Shown one piece after another: positions 9,985 through 19,443 of a stretch of 64,000 nucleotides of DNA (position 1 is its first letter; every line of letters begins with the position of its first letter). A program made the translations under genes and the position numbers. The notes beneath the pieces were generated by a model. It was not told the DNA's origin. It made no database searches and was given only the letters and a program-made list of their open reading frames with translations. This DNA comes from a virus. Location: IMG/VR virus record IMGVR_UViG_3300044911_003339, positions 41,162 to 105,161 of that record; one strand, 5' to 3'.

Positions 9985-10329
9985 ATGAAGAGGTTCTCCA
10001 TCGACCCCGCCACGCTGCCGACCACATGGCGGGTCGGGCGGCGTGTCGGCAATAGCGGGCTGGAGCACGCCTTCGATCTCCGCCGTCGGGATGACGGCGG
10101 AATCTCCATCTCGAACGTCGAGCACCCGCTCACGGAGACCGAGCGCACCATGCTGCTCTCGCACTTCGGCAAGGCGCGCGTCGTGACGATCGGAGGCGAG
10201 GCCGACAACGGCGCGCTCGTGACGACGATGCAGCGCCACGAGCCGGGGGAGATCGAGAACTTCGTGGAGGCGGTCTACTCGCTGCCCTCACCCTTCATGG
10301 TGATGCCGAACGCTCGGAGGGAGACATGA
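9985..10329 (+). CDS. Hypothetical protein
   Basis: A 114-residue protein, beginning MKRFSIDP, between two giant polyvalent genes. The ATG at 9985 lies 8 bases after the previous stop, with a weak GAGG upstream; longer versions of the frame would run deep into the upstream gene. The stop overlaps the next start (ATGA). It looks like a small alpha/beta protein, without cysteines, signal peptide or membrane segment. I do not recognise the family. Coupling to the helicase gene suggests that it may be an accessory or loading partner, but nothing in the sequence shows that. Confidence 0.65.
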   Translation: MKRFSIDPATLPTTWRVGRRVGNSGLEHAFDLRRRDDGGISISNVEHPLTETERTMLLSHFGKARVVTIGGEADNGALVTTMQRHEPGEIENFVEAVYSLPSPFMVMPNARRET

Positions 10330-13300
10330 GCCGGTTCGTGATTCCTGCGCTCCGCGCCGCACTGCCGGACGCCCTGGCGAAGTCGTTCCAGCGAGGCCCG
10401 CTCGCGCAGCACAAGTACCTGAAGCGAGAGCCCTACTTCGTCGGGGGCAAGCTGCGCTGGAGGTACTGGTACGCGAGCGACGAGCTTCGCAAGCAGGGCA
10501 TGGTCGAGCACGACCCCGCGGGCGAGCACGAGCACCACCTGCTCGCGAACATCGCGGACATCTACGAGCACTTCAAGTCCGTGATCCGCTCGACTGCTGC
10601 GACCCCGACGACGGCGATCGAGGGAATCTTCCAGGCCGCGGTCGATGACCCGAAGGCGCAGCGCGTGCCACAGGTCGCGATGTCTCCGGCGTTCCAGGCG
10701 CAGCACGTTCAGCCGTTCATCGACGCAGAGGCGAAGGGAGCACCTCCCGAGGCGAGCCCGATCGTGCGCGTGCACGACGCGCTGGAGATGGTGCCCGACT
10801 ACCTCCTGAAGCTCGTGATGGGCGGGACGAAGAACACGAAGCACCCCGGCTACAAGGGGCTCGGCCCGTACCCCGGTCTCTCCGCGCTCGTGATGAATCG
10901 CCAGGAGGACGAGGGAGCGGATTACGCGAACACCGCAGGTTGGGCGCATCCGAAGACGGGCGAGCTTCACCTGCTTGGCGGCGGCTCGGGCAAGCACGGC
11001 AGCGATTCGAGCTACTCCTTCCTCGACGGCGGCGACCCTGCCACGGCTCCCACGCCGACGGACTTCAACGACGCGAAGGTGCATCTCGAAAAGGTCGTCT
11101 GGCACGAGCTTGGGCACCACGTGCACTTCACGCTGGAGACCGAGCAGCCGGACGTGATGGATTCGTGGAGGGACCTCTCGACGGGTCCGGGTCCGAAGCC
11201 GACGGCCTACGCGCACACGGCATGGTGGGAGGACTTCGCAGAATCCTTCTCGGGCTGCTTCGCGCTCCCGAAGGTGATGGCGATGCGCTGCCCCGAGCGA
11301 TACGACTGGATGCGACAGCACGTCCTGAAGTCGCTGCCCGAGAGGTCCGCGCTCCTGAAGATGTCGGACGAGGAACTCGCGTGGTGGAACAAGAAGAAGA
11401 CCACGCCGCCCGGCAAGCTGCTGATGCACCTGAAGTCGAACGCGCCCGCGCGTCGCTTCGGTGCCTACTACAGCGACAAGGACCAGTTCTTCACGGTCGG
11501 CAAGGGAGGGCGCACGGTCTACCTGCGCTTCGGTCCGTCCGAGCCTGATCAGGAGGACGGCTGGACGCAGGTCCCCTCGACCATCGACCCGGAGACCGGG
11601 CTGCCGGTCTACGACGCCGCCTACGGTCCGCGCTTCAAGGTGCAGGGCAACCTGAAGGAGATGTACGACGAGCGCGGGAATCCGCTCGACGACTTCCAGG
11701 CGTTCCTCTACCTCGGACAAGACGACCCCGAGGTGCAGAAGTTCGTCGCCGACACGATGGAGAAGTACGTCGCGACGTTGCCTCCGAACTCGCCGCAGCC
11801 GACGGAGTACGACGCGGTGCAGTGGCTCGCCGCGAAGGGCGGCGACGAGGCGAAGGCTCTGGAGACGCGTCTGCTCTCGTACAAGATGTACACGTCGCTC
11901 GGCTACAAGCGGGAGTCGGAGAAGATTTCCGCGAAGGAAGCCCACACGACGGAGAAGGAGCGCAAGCGAGTCGAGAAGGAGCGCGCGAAGGGCGGCACGG
12001 GCTACCTCGATCGCCACGACTGGGTTCCGGTCGAGATTCCTCGCTCGGAGTTCGTTCAGAAGTCGGGCACCTTCAAGTTCGACAACGTGCGACCCGCGGA
12101 GTACCAGCCGTGGCAGGCCCGCGAGTGGGATCCCGTCACGAAGACCTCGCGTGTGAAGACCGTCTACGACCCTGCGGCCGGCAAGGTGGTGCCCGTGCGC
12201 ACGGCGACGGTCTACGAGCAGGAGAACCCCGACGGCACGACGTTCCGTGTGACGGTCGCGGAGGGCGAGCCCTTCTCGATCGGACAGACCATCCTCGCGC
12301 CGGTCAGCGTGAAGCTGCCCGACGGTCGCATCTCGCAGGACTGGCAGCCCTACAAGCTGTCCGTCGAAGACGGCGAGATGACCGTCACGAACCTCGCGAA
12401 GAAGTTCCGCGTCGATCCTGAGGCGCTCCTTCGTCAGAATCACCGCTACATGCGCGGGCAGATCACGGACCCGATGCTCGCCGCGCTCCTCAACCCGAGC
12501 GGCGAGGTGATTCGCGATCAGTTCGATCTCATGCGCCTCATGAAGCTCGCGGCCGAGCAGCCCACGCCGCCGACCGCGTGGGTCAGCGTCCGGGGCAAGA
12601 CGGGCTCGATCGCTCACTTCAAGGTGAGCTTCGACGGCTCGGGCCCGCCGCGCGTCGAGGGTCGTCAGTGGGCCGCGAAGCTCGGGAAGGACCCGACCGA
12701 ACCCATCCGCCTCGATCAGATTCTCGGGAAGGACGACGAACTCATCGGCGTCGAGACCGTGCGCGAGCGGAAGGCGAAGGAGGTCAAGATCAAGCCGGGC
12801 GGCCTGGTGTGGGTCACCGTCAAGAATCACCTCGGCGACGCGAAGCGCGTGATGGCGCGCTACATCGAGAAGAAGTCGTTCGAGGAGAAGGGCAAGAAGA
12901 AGAACGCCCACGTCGTCCAGGTGCTCCCCGGTCAGGGCACGGGTCTGCCGAAGGACCGCGTGATCGTCACGCGCGTGAACAAGAGCGACGAGAGCCAGAT
13001 CCCCGGCAAGCCGGAGATTCGTCGGCGCTTCGTCGAGCCGATGCAGAAGGACGTGCTGCTCTACGCCGACGAGGTGCGGGTCGGCTCGGGCGACCGAGAC
13101 ACGAGCGGCGTGATCAAGATCCTCCCGCCGAAGAACGGCTCGGTCACGAAGGCGCAACTCGCTGCGATTCCTGGCGTGCGCATCATCGGACTGGAGAAGG
13201 CACGGAACAAGAAGGGCGGAGCAGTCACGGAGGAGCTTCCCGAGGGCGTCGAGCTTGCCATCTCGCCCCGTGACCTCCCGGCCTTCCGGGAGTACCTCGG

Positions 13301-16300
13301 CGGCTTCGTGATGGACGAGCGCGTCTCGTCCATGATGGACGAGCAGGCTGCCATCATCCGAGAGCGCGCGCTCCAGGTGACCGGAGAGGACTGGCCTCCC
13401 GCAGACCAGATCGTCGATGCGGACGGCAACGTGAATCCCAACGGAGTGCTGCGCGGCATGGTGACGGGCGCGATGGGCATGCAGCCCGGCGCGCATCGCA
13501 TCGAGGCGCTTCAGCGCGTCGCGATGAACAACGGTCGCCTCATCGCTGCGCACTTCATGGGCACGGGCAAGACCGCGTTCTCGATCGCAGCCGCGCAGAT
13601 GATGCGGAACCTCGAATCCCGCGAGCAGCCCGGCAAGCCGCACCCGAATCAGGTGAAGAAGAAGGTGCTCGCGCTCGTGCCGCTCAACACCGCGAACAAC
13701 TACGCCGACGAGGTGGAGGTGTTCACCGGAAGGCCCGCAACGATCATCGGCTCGGGCTCGCTCGCGGGCAGCGTGCGGATGTTCCGCATGCCGAAGGACC
13801 AGGGCCAGAAGAAGAACGAGACGCGCGAGGCGTTCATCGCGCGCTCGCTCGCCGCATGGAAGGCGGCGGTCAAGACCGACCCGACGCTGTGGAACCCGTG
13901 GGCAGACGATTCCCAGATGTGCGTCTGCCCCTACGAGTACTTCCGCGACAACGAGGAGTTGATGCGGGCCACGGAGATGTTCGACGGGCTCGTCGTGGAC
14001 GAGGCGCACAACATCGCACGTGAGAACGAACTCTCACGTGCGGTCGAGCGCTGGAATCCGAACATGAACATGTTCCTCATGCTCACCGGCACGCCCGTGA
14101 CGAACACGCTCGACGTGCTCCCGCGTATGGCGAGCCTCGTGAGCGCGGGCAAGGTGAACCTCGGCACGAAGCAGGAGTTCACGGAGCGCTACCTCGTCGG
14201 CTCGGCTGTCGCGAAGGGCGAGGGCGCGAAGAATCCTCCGAAGACGGACCTCAACCCGCAGCGTGCCGGCGAACTGGCGGCGATCATGCGTCCGCTCATG
14301 CACATCGCGACGACGCAGGACGTGAAGGGCAAGACGATGCCCGCGGTGCTGCTCGACGAGAACAAGCCCGCGCACATGATCGGTCAGCAGGCGCGCATGT
14401 ACCGACTCTCGATGGCGAAGTTCACGCCCGAGGAGAAGGCGGCGATCATCGAGAGCGGTGCGGTCGGCACCGACGAGTCGTACGCGCTCGATGACGAGGG
14501 TCGCCGCAAGATCGGTGTCGCTCGCTCGATCGCGAACTGCCTCGCCTACAAGGCACCCGACCAGCGTGAGAATCTCACGTACGAGTCGAAGAGCACCGAG
14601 GAGAAGAAGGGCAAGGTCATCGAGAAGACCGTCACCCGCGTCTTCTCGCTGCCCACGCACGCGATGATGACGACGAAGCGCCCCGAGGGCTGGGGCGGGA
14701 AGTGGCCGACGTTCTCGGAGGTCGAGAAGGGAATCGTCGAGCCGGGCTACTACAACGTGCTCTCGGAGTACTACGAGCGCCTCTTCGGCGTGACGTACGA
14801 CTCCGTGGAGGGCAAGCCCATCGCGAAGGAGATCCTGGACGGCGTGAAGCGCGGCGACTACGTGACGCCGAGCGGCGCGCCGTGGGGTACGGTCGTGAAT
14901 CCCGATTACGGCCCAGAGGGCATGATCTGTCGCGGCACGCTCGACCCGGTGACGGGCAAGATCGAGCCGCTGCGGAAGGAGATCGTCGAGAACGGGCAGA
15001 AGCGCGTCGTCGAGGTCAAGCCGGGCACGCGCTTCATCCGCGATCCGAACTCCAAGGCGGCGGGCCTCTTCTACCACGAGGATGACTGGAACTTCACCGG
15101 CCGCTTCATCGACTCGGGCGAGGGAGGCGGCGGCGAGGGTGGAGGCGAGGACGATCCGTCCGACCCGAAGCCCGCGTCTGCCGGCAAGCAGGCCCCGAAG
15201 GACCCCTCGCTCTCCATCCAGCGTTCGACGAAGCGCCGGAAGGAGCGAGAGATGTTCGACCTCGCGGTCACGGCGGGCAACGCGAAGAGCGACGAACTGG
15301 AGCAGTACATCCACAACGCGCTTCGCGACGACAACCTCGGGCCCGATCAGCAGTTCATCCTCTTCGGGAATCGCATCGGCTCTTCCTTCCGCACGATGGA
15401 GAGCAAGCTCCGCACGATGGGATTCCAGGACGTGAACGAAGCGCTCGGGCACCCCGAGTGGAGCACGGCCGAGGACAAGGCGATGATGCCTCGGAAGTTC
15501 TTCGTGACGTACGCGGGCAAGGGAGCAACGCTCGGCGACCGCGACATCAACTCGGAAATCTTCCGACAGAAGCTCGACCAGTTCGGCCACAAGACCGGGC
15601 AGTCGATGTTCGTCTTCCGCACGCTCAACGGCGGCACGAAGAAGCCACCCAAGGTCGGCGAGATGCGCGAGGGCTGGAGCCGTGGCCAGCGGAAGCGCAT
15701 CGCCGACGCTCTCGCGGAGCCCACGCGCAAGACGGCCGAGGGCAAGCCTGCGGGCCTGGAGGTGCCGATGCGCGTGACGAGCGTCGAGGTCGATGGTCGC
15801 ATCGAGCAGCGGTACCTCTACGAGTCGGACATGAAGCCGAAGGATCGCGCAGAGTTCCTCCGGCTGGAGAAGGAGCGCCGCGGCGCGGACAAGGCGCGCA
15901 AGCAGGCGATCGACGGCGAGATGCGCGCGCTCGCCGACCGCTACTGGAGCGACCGGATTCCTCTGTCCGATCACTACCAGTACGTGCTGAACAACACGCA
16001 GATCATGGTGGCGACCGACGCCGCGAACGTCGGCCTCAACTGGCCTGCTCCCAAGCTCGTCATGTACGACTCGCTCTTCTCGCCGATGGACGAGTGGCAG
16101 CGCATGACGCGTGCGGCCCGCATGCTCGACGCAGCGGTCACCGGACCCGCGAAGAAGTACGTCGAGAAGATCGACGCGAAGCTCTCCGAGATGGAGAAGC
16201 AGACCGGGCTGAAGGAGTACGGACCAGAATCTTCCCTTCAGGCGGTGCAGGACGCGATCGAGTCGCTCCCCGAGGACGAGCGCGCCGAGCTTCTGAACCT

Positions 16301-16961
16301 GGAGGGAGGAGGCCCCGATCAGATCGTCGAGGCCATCTTCAGCCGTCGCGCCATGGACAAGATCGCGAAGCTCCGCCCCGAGGTCGGCGCGCATCTCCGG
16401 CAGGCCGGCGCTGCGCCTGATCCCGATCGCCCCGAGATCCGCATCCGTCCATCGGCCATCCAGGAATCCGACGTGACGAACGAGATCATCCGCAAGCACC
16501 TCACGCCCTTCGAGCAGCGCGTGCTCCGAGGACGCATGTACCTCGTGGACGTGAAGCGGCTCACGACCTCGTGCGACGTGCCCGAGATGAAGTCGATTCG
16601 CATCGAAGACCCGATGACGGGCAAGAAGACCACGGTTCAGGTCCCGACCGGCAAGTGGTCGGTCGAGGCTCCGACGCAGGCCGAGCGAAGCCAACTCACG
16701 CAGGGCCGCATGAAGATGGTGCCCTACGAGAAGGCGATGAAGGCGTTCCAGAACGCGCAGCCGGTGAAGACCGACTACGACTTCCTCGTGACGCCTCGCG
16801 GGAGCGTGCGTAGCTTCTCGATCATGCCTGAGGAGATCGAGCGCGAGAAGGCGAGTCGCGCGAAGCGCGAGGTCGCGAAGCCGAAGCCCACGAAGACGAA
16901 GAAGTCGGAGAGCTACAGCCGATTCTTCATTCCAGCGCGAACCGCGCGCGGGGAGGCGTGA
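10326..16961 (+). CDS. Giant polyvalent protein: zincin metallopeptidase + SF2/SNF2-type helicase
   Basis: At 2211 residues this is the largest gene here. Residues 30-55 carry the LKREPYFVGGKLRWRYWY module. VVWHELGHHVHF near 256 is an HExxH zincin motif. A possible LysM-like stretch lies near 670-715. Residues about 1060-1960 form an SF2 helicase: HFMGTGKTAFSIAAA (motif I) near 1077, LVVDEAHN (motif II) near 1223, LTGTPVTN (motif III) near 1257, then IMVATDAANVGLNWP and EWQRMTRAARML (motifs V and VI) near 1893-1930. A Gly/Glu linker near 1597 and other inserts separate the lobes. By analogy with virion helicases such as P1 DarB it may protect or remodel incoming DNA. That role is an inference. 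Confidence 0.82.
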   Translation: MSRFVIPALRAALPDALAKSFQRGPLAQHKYLKREPYFVGGKLRWRYWYASDELRKQGMVEHDPAGEHEHHLLANIADIYEHFKSVIRSTAATPTTAIEGIFQAAVDDPKAQRVPQVAMSPAFQAQHVQPFIDAEAKGAPPEASPIVRVHDALEMVPDYLLKLVMGGTKNTKHPGYKGLGPYPGLSALVMNRQEDEGADYANTAGWAHPKTGELHLLGGGSGKHGSDSSYSFLDGGDPATAPTPTDFNDAKVHLEKVVWHELGHHVHFTLETEQPDVMDSWRDLSTGPGPKPTAYAHTAWWEDFAESFSGCFALPKVMAMRCPERYDWMRQHVLKSLPERSALLKMSDEELAWWNKKKTTPPGKLLMHLKSNAPARRFGAYYSDKDQFFTVGKGGRTVYLRFGPSEPDQEDGWTQVPSTIDPETGLPVYDAAYGPRFKVQGNLKEMYDERGNPLDDFQAFLYLGQDDPEVQKFVADTMEKYVATLPPNSPQPTEYDAVQWLAAKGGDEAKALETRLLSYKMYTSLGYKRESEKISAKEAHTTEKERKRVEKERAKGGTGYLDRHDWVPVEIPRSEFVQKSGTFKFDNVRPAEYQPWQAREWDPVTKTSRVKTVYDPAAGKVVPVRTATVYEQENPDGTTFRVTVAEGEPFSIGQTILAPVSVKLPDGRISQDWQPYKLSVEDGEMTVTNLAKKFRVDPEALLRQNHRYMRGQITDPMLAALLNPSGEVIRDQFDLMRLMKLAAEQPTPPTAWVSVRGKTGSIAHFKVSFDGSGPPRVEGRQWAAKLGKDPTEPIRLDQILGKDDELIGVETVRERKAKEVKIKPGGLVWVTVKNHLGDAKRVMARYIEKKSFEEKGKKKNAHVVQVLPGQGTGLPKDRVIVTRVNKSDESQIPGKPEIRRRFVEPMQKDVLLYADEVRVGSGDRDTSGVIKILPPKNGSVTKAQLAAIPGVRIIGLEKARNKKGGAVTEELPEGVELAISPRDLPAFREYLGGFVMDERVSSMMDEQAAIIRERALQVTGEDWPPADQIVDADGNVNPNGVLRGMVTGAMGMQPGAHRIEALQRVAMNNGRLIAAHFMGTGKTAFSIAAAQMMRNLESREQPGKPHPNQVKKKVLALVPLNTANNYADEVEVFTGRPATIIGSGSLAGSVRMFRMPKDQGQKKNETREAFIARSLAAWKAAVKTDPTLWNPWADDSQMCVCPYEYFRDNEELMRATEMFDGLVVDEAHNIARENELSRAVERWNPNMNMFLMLTGTPVTNTLDVLPRMASLVSAGKVNLGTKQEFTERYLVGSAVAKGEGAKNPPKTDLNPQRAGELAAIMRPLMHIATTQDVKGKTMPAVLLDENKPAHMIGQQARMYRLSMAKFTPEEKAAIIESGAVGTDESYALDDEGRRKIGVARSIANCLAYKAPDQRENLTYESKSTEEKKGKVIEKTVTRVFSLPTHAMMTTKRPEGWGGKWPTFSEVEKGIVEPGYYNVLSEYYERLFGVTYDSVEGKPIAKEILDGVKRGDYVTPSGAPWGTVVNPDYGPEGMICRGTLDPVTGKIEPLRKEIVENGQKRVVEVKPGTRFIRDPNSKAAGLFYHEDDWNFTGRFIDSGEGGGGEGGGEDDPSDPKPASAGKQAPKDPSLSIQRSTKRRKEREMFDLAVTAGNAKSDELEQYIHNALRDDNLGPDQQFILFGNRIGSSFRTMESKLRTMGFQDVNEALGHPEWSTAEDKAMMPRKFFVTYAGKGATLGDRDINSEIFRQKLDQFGHKTGQSMFVFRTLNGGTKKPPKVGEMREGWSRGQRKRIADALAEPTRKTAEGKPAGLEVPMRVTSVEVDGRIEQRYLYESDMKPKDRAEFLRLEKERRGADKARKQAIDGEMRALADRYWSDRIPLSDHYQYVLNNTQIMVATDAANVGLNWPAPKLVMYDSLFSPMDEWQRMTRAARMLDAAVTGPAKKYVEKIDAKLSEMEKQTGLKEYGPESSLQAVQDAIESLPEDERAELLNLEGGGPDQIVEAIFSRRAMDKIAKLRPEVGAHLRQAGAAPDPDRPEIRIRPSAIQESDVTNEIIRKHLTPFEQRVLRGRMYLVDVKRLTTSCDVPEMKSIRIEDPMTGKKTTVQVPTGKWSVEAPTQAERSQLTQGRMKMVPYEKAMKAFQNAQPVKTDYDFLVTPRGSVRSFSIMPEEIEREKASRAKREVAKPKPTKTKKSESYSRFFIPARTARGEA

Positions 16962-16962
16962 G

Positions 16963-17268
16963 ATGCCGTTGCTCGGGAAGCAGATCGACCCCATCTCGAT
17001 GTTCCAGGGAGGCCCCTTCGGCGGGGCCCCTCAGGGCGCGATCGACCTGGAGGCGTTCGAGAAGATCACCAGCGCGGACCTCGCCTTCAAGCGGCTGAAC
17101 TGGCTCCGCAACTACGACGTGGTGCTGCGCGGCTTTCACGCGCCGTCCGACATGCAGCGCATGTGGCGCGCGGTCTTCCGCTCCTCACTCGCCTACGGCT
17201 CGCCCATCCCAACCGACATGATTCCGTACGCACGCGCGCTCGGCGTCGTGATCCCGTCGAGTTCGTGA
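16963..17268 (+). CDS. Hypothetical protein
   Basis: A 101-residue protein following the helicase gene directly, with GGGAGG 6 bases before its ATG. The N-terminus is Gly/Pro-rich (MFQGGPFGGAPQG), followed by a helical segment rich in Trp, Arg and Leu. No known motif. Its TGATG junction with the next gene implies translational coupling. It belongs to the structural gene run by position; no further function can be supported. Confidence 0.65.
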   Translation: MPLLGKQIDPISMFQGGPFGGAPQGAIDLEAFEKITSADLAFKRLNWLRNYDVVLRGFHAPSDMQRMWRAVFRSSLAYGSPIPTDMIPYARALGVVIPSSS

Positions 17269-17495
17269 TGCTGTGTCCTCACTGCGGATCGGCTGTCTTC
17301 AAGTCGAGCGGCGACGCCCGGCTGAAGGCGCGCGTCACGGTGCTCGTGCTCCGCAAGGGCACGGGAGGCGAGGTGCAGGTCGAGACGAACTGCGATTCGT
17401 GCAAGGGAGCAATCCTTCTTCCTCTCGTGCTCGCAGCCGGTCCGTTCGAGATTCGAAAGTCGGACCAGCCGCGACTCGTCGTGAGGCGGACTTGA
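17268..17495 (+). CDS. Small zinc-ribbon protein
   Basis: A 75-residue protein whose ATG overlaps the previous stop (TGATG). It has two CxxC knuckles, CPHC at residues 3-6 and CDSC near residues 43-46, spaced as in zinc ribbons, with a beta-rich middle (RVTVLVLRKG). Such ribbons bind zinc and often nucleic acid or protein. It is the last gene before an intrinsic terminator, closing the operon that contains portal and polyvalent genes. Comparable in size to small phage Com-like proteins but not assignable to that family. Confidence 0.7.
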   Translation: MLCPHCGSAVFKSSGDARLKARVTVLVLRKGTGGEVQVETNCDSCKGAILLPLVLAAGPFEIRKSDQPRLVVRRT

Positions 17496-17555
17496 CGCTG
17501 CTGCCGGATTCGTGACACACCATGGACCGTGGCCTGCTCCCGTGTGGAGCACGAG

Positions 17556-17591
17556 AGGCGACCGAAGGAGAAATCCATCGGTCGCCTTTTT
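17556..17591 (+). terminator. Intrinsic terminator before the head-maturation operon
   Basis: AGGCGACCG (17556-17564) pairs perfectly with CGGTCGCCT (17579-17587) across a 14-base loop, followed by TTTTT to 17591. The 9-bp GC-rich stem plus U-tract is a standard rho-independent terminator and separates the portal/polyvalent operon from the protease-scaffold-capsid operon. Confidence 0.85.
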
Positions 17592-17621
17592 CGTTCTCGG
17601 GTCGCAGATCGCGCGGACGCG

Positions 17622-18377
17622 ATGAAGACCTCTCCCCAGCGCAAGTTCAGCTTCGACTTCGATGTCGAGGTGTTCGAGAAGGCGAGCCCCGAAGGAACGG
17701 AGCGCCGCATCGGCGGAATCGTGTCCACCGATCACCTCGATCGTCAGAGCGAGGTGCTGCTTCAGGAGGGCCTGGACTTCTCGCCCTTCCTGAAGGGCGG
17801 GTGGTTCAACGACAACCACGAGTCCACGACGGACAGCGTGATCGGCTACCCGACGGCGGCCGAGCTTCGTCACCTGCCGGACGGCAGGAAGGGCTGGTAC
17901 GTCGAGGGCTACCTCCTGAAGACCGACCGCGCGAATCGGATCTGGGACCTCGCGACCGAGCTTCAGCGCTCGGGCTCGGGGCGCAAGCTCGGATTCTCGG
18001 TCGAGGGCTCGATCGCCGAGCGCGACCCGGACGACCCGAAGAAGGTCCGCAAGGCCGTCGTGCGCGAGGTCGCGATCACGAAGTGCCCGGTCAACACGAA
18101 CACCGCGCTGCACGTGCTGGCGAAGTCGCTGGCCGTTGGTGCGGGTGGGCCGCCCTCAGGGCCGACGGGTGACGCGAGCGTGCTCGCGCCCGAGGCTCTG
18201 GAGGGCGTGAGTCCCGCGCGCCCGAGTCCGAAGGACCCGAAGAAGCGCCGCAAGGTCAAGCAGCGGATGAACAAGTCCGAGGCTGTGGATTTCTTGCTGT
18301 CGGTTCGGCCTGGGATGTCTCGGGCGCTCGCAGAGCGCGTGGTCGAGTACGCGATTCGGTGGCACCCGGCCGCCTGA
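17622..18377 (+). CDS. Prohead maturation protease
   Basis: A 251-residue protein of the caudovirus prohead protease type (herpes-protease fold; serine protease with His). Candidate catalytic residues are the His in FNDNHES (about residue 65) and the Ser in LGFSVEGS (about residue 125), followed by the typical REVAITKCPVNTNTAL strand. The ATG at 17622 is chosen because longer starts would overlap the terminator stem; it lacks a strong SD. The C-terminal 80 residues, after LAKSLAVG, are a probable self-cleavage tail. It should cut scaffold and other head-packaged proteins. It is followed by scaffold and major capsid genes, the usual order. Confidence 0.88.
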   Translation: MKTSPQRKFSFDFDVEVFEKASPEGTERRIGGIVSTDHLDRQSEVLLQEGLDFSPFLKGGWFNDNHESTTDSVIGYPTAAELRHLPDGRKGWYVEGYLLKTDRANRIWDLATELQRSGSGRKLGFSVEGSIAERDPDDPKKVRKAVVREVAITKCPVNTNTALHVLAKSLAVGAGGPPSGPTGDASVLAPEALEGVSPARPSPKDPKKRRKVKQRMNKSEAVDFLLSVRPGMSRALAERVVEYAIRWHPAA

Positions 18378-18392
18378 AGAGGAGAAGAGGAC

Positions 18393-19427
18393 ATGAGCGG
18401 AAGCAACGTCGAAGTGGACGTGAGCGGTCTGGAGGCCAGCCTGAACGATCTCGTGAAGGCAGCCGACGCGACCGATCTCGTCAAGGGCAAGGGCGCAGGC
18501 GGTTCGGTGAACCGGGACTACTCGGGTCACATGGACGAGCGCGGCAAGGTCGGCGGAGGTGCCGCGGGCAGCGGCGACATCGGCGGCATCGACGACATGA
18601 TGATCGGCAAGATGGGCGAGACCGCGATGTCGGCCCTCGCGTCGGCGGGCTTCAGCGCGCCGCAGATCGCCGCCTTCATGTCGGGCAAGGCCGCGGACGA
18701 GGACGAGGACGAGAGCGACGACGAGGACGAGAGCGACGACGAGGACATGAGCGGTCAGGCCGACGGCTCGTTCGTCTCGCACAACCGCCCCGAGCCGACC
18801 GGCAAGATGGCTCCTCCGATGCCGCCCTTCCGCGGCAAGGCGAAGAAGAGCGGCGCGGGCGAGGGCGAGCCCCTCAACAAGTCGCTCGACATGCTCCGGC
18901 AGGACCCGGACATCGGCGACGCGATCGACGTGTCGGCGTACCTGGAGGCCATGACCGCGCGTGTCGCCGAGCAGATCGACGGGCTCGCGAAGGGCGTCCA
19001 CGGCGCGCGCACGGAGCAGGCGCAGGTCAACCGCGCGATGGCCGCGGCACTCTGGCAGACCGGCAAGCTGGTGAAGAGCCAGCAGGCGATCATCCAGGCG
19101 CTCGGCGAGCGTCTCGGAATCGTCGAGGCGACGCCGGTCCCGCCGAAGGGCGTCCAGGACCCGCGTCGGGCTGCCGCGCTCGCGAAGGGATTCGCGGGCG
19201 AGGCGGGCGGGCCGGGCTCGCGTCAGATGAAGAAGAGCGAGATCCTCGGAGCGCTCTCCTACATGACGCTGGAGAAGGGCATCCGCGAGATCAACGGCCA
19301 GAAGACCTCCGAGGTCATCTCGCTGTTCGAGGGCGGCAACGTGATCGCCCCCGAGACCATCCAGGCGGTCGAGAGCTTCCTCCGCCAGAACCCGAGCGAC
19401 GCCGCGAAGGCGCTCTCGTACCGCTGA
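18393..19427 (+). CDS. Scaffold-like capsid assembly protein
   Basis: A 344-residue protein between prohead protease and major capsid, the scaffold position. It has an Ala/Gly-rich N-terminus with two DLVK motifs, an acidic Asp/Glu/Ser run near residues 100-116, a Pro/Lys linker, then a long helical stretch (about 170-255) likely to form a coiled coil, and a compact helical C-terminus that probably binds the capsid protein. The SD AGAGGAGAAGAGG precedes the ATG. Scaffolds are usually degraded by the prohead protease. The call rests on position and composition rather than family signature. Confidence 0.75.
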   Translation: MSGSNVEVDVSGLEASLNDLVKAADATDLVKGKGAGGSVNRDYSGHMDERGKVGGGAAGSGDIGGIDDMMIGKMGETAMSALASAGFSAPQIAAFMSGKAADEDEDESDDEDESDDEDMSGQADGSFVSHNRPEPTGKMAPPMPPFRGKAKKSGAGEGEPLNKSLDMLRQDPDIGDAIDVSAYLEAMTARVAEQIDGLAKGVHGARTEQAQVNRAMAAALWQTGKLVKSQQAIIQALGERLGIVEATPVPPKGVQDPRRAAALAKGFAGEAGGPGSRQMKKSEILGALSYMTLEKGIREINGQKTSEVISLFEGGNVIAPETIQAVESFLRQNPSDAAKALSYR

Positions 19428-19443
19428 ACAACGTCTGGGCTCG

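Noticed and set aside
10275-14009. Very long minus-strand open frame (1244 codons) opposite the giant helicase gene; similar ones at 14034-16994, 5038-6951 and 7787-10027
   Set aside because: They mirror the codon phase of strongly biased + genes, are Arg/His/Leu/Val-rich low-complexity sequences, lack SDs and domains, and arise because stops are rare opposite GC-rich third positions.
17529-17621. Upstream extension of the prohead protease gene
   Set aside because: The extension would translate through the terminator stem-loop and encodes Arg-rich sequence unlike protease N-termini.
18527-18748. Minus-strand Ser-rich ORF (poly-Ser)
   Set aside because: It is the antisense of the acidic Asp/Glu run in the scaffold gene.
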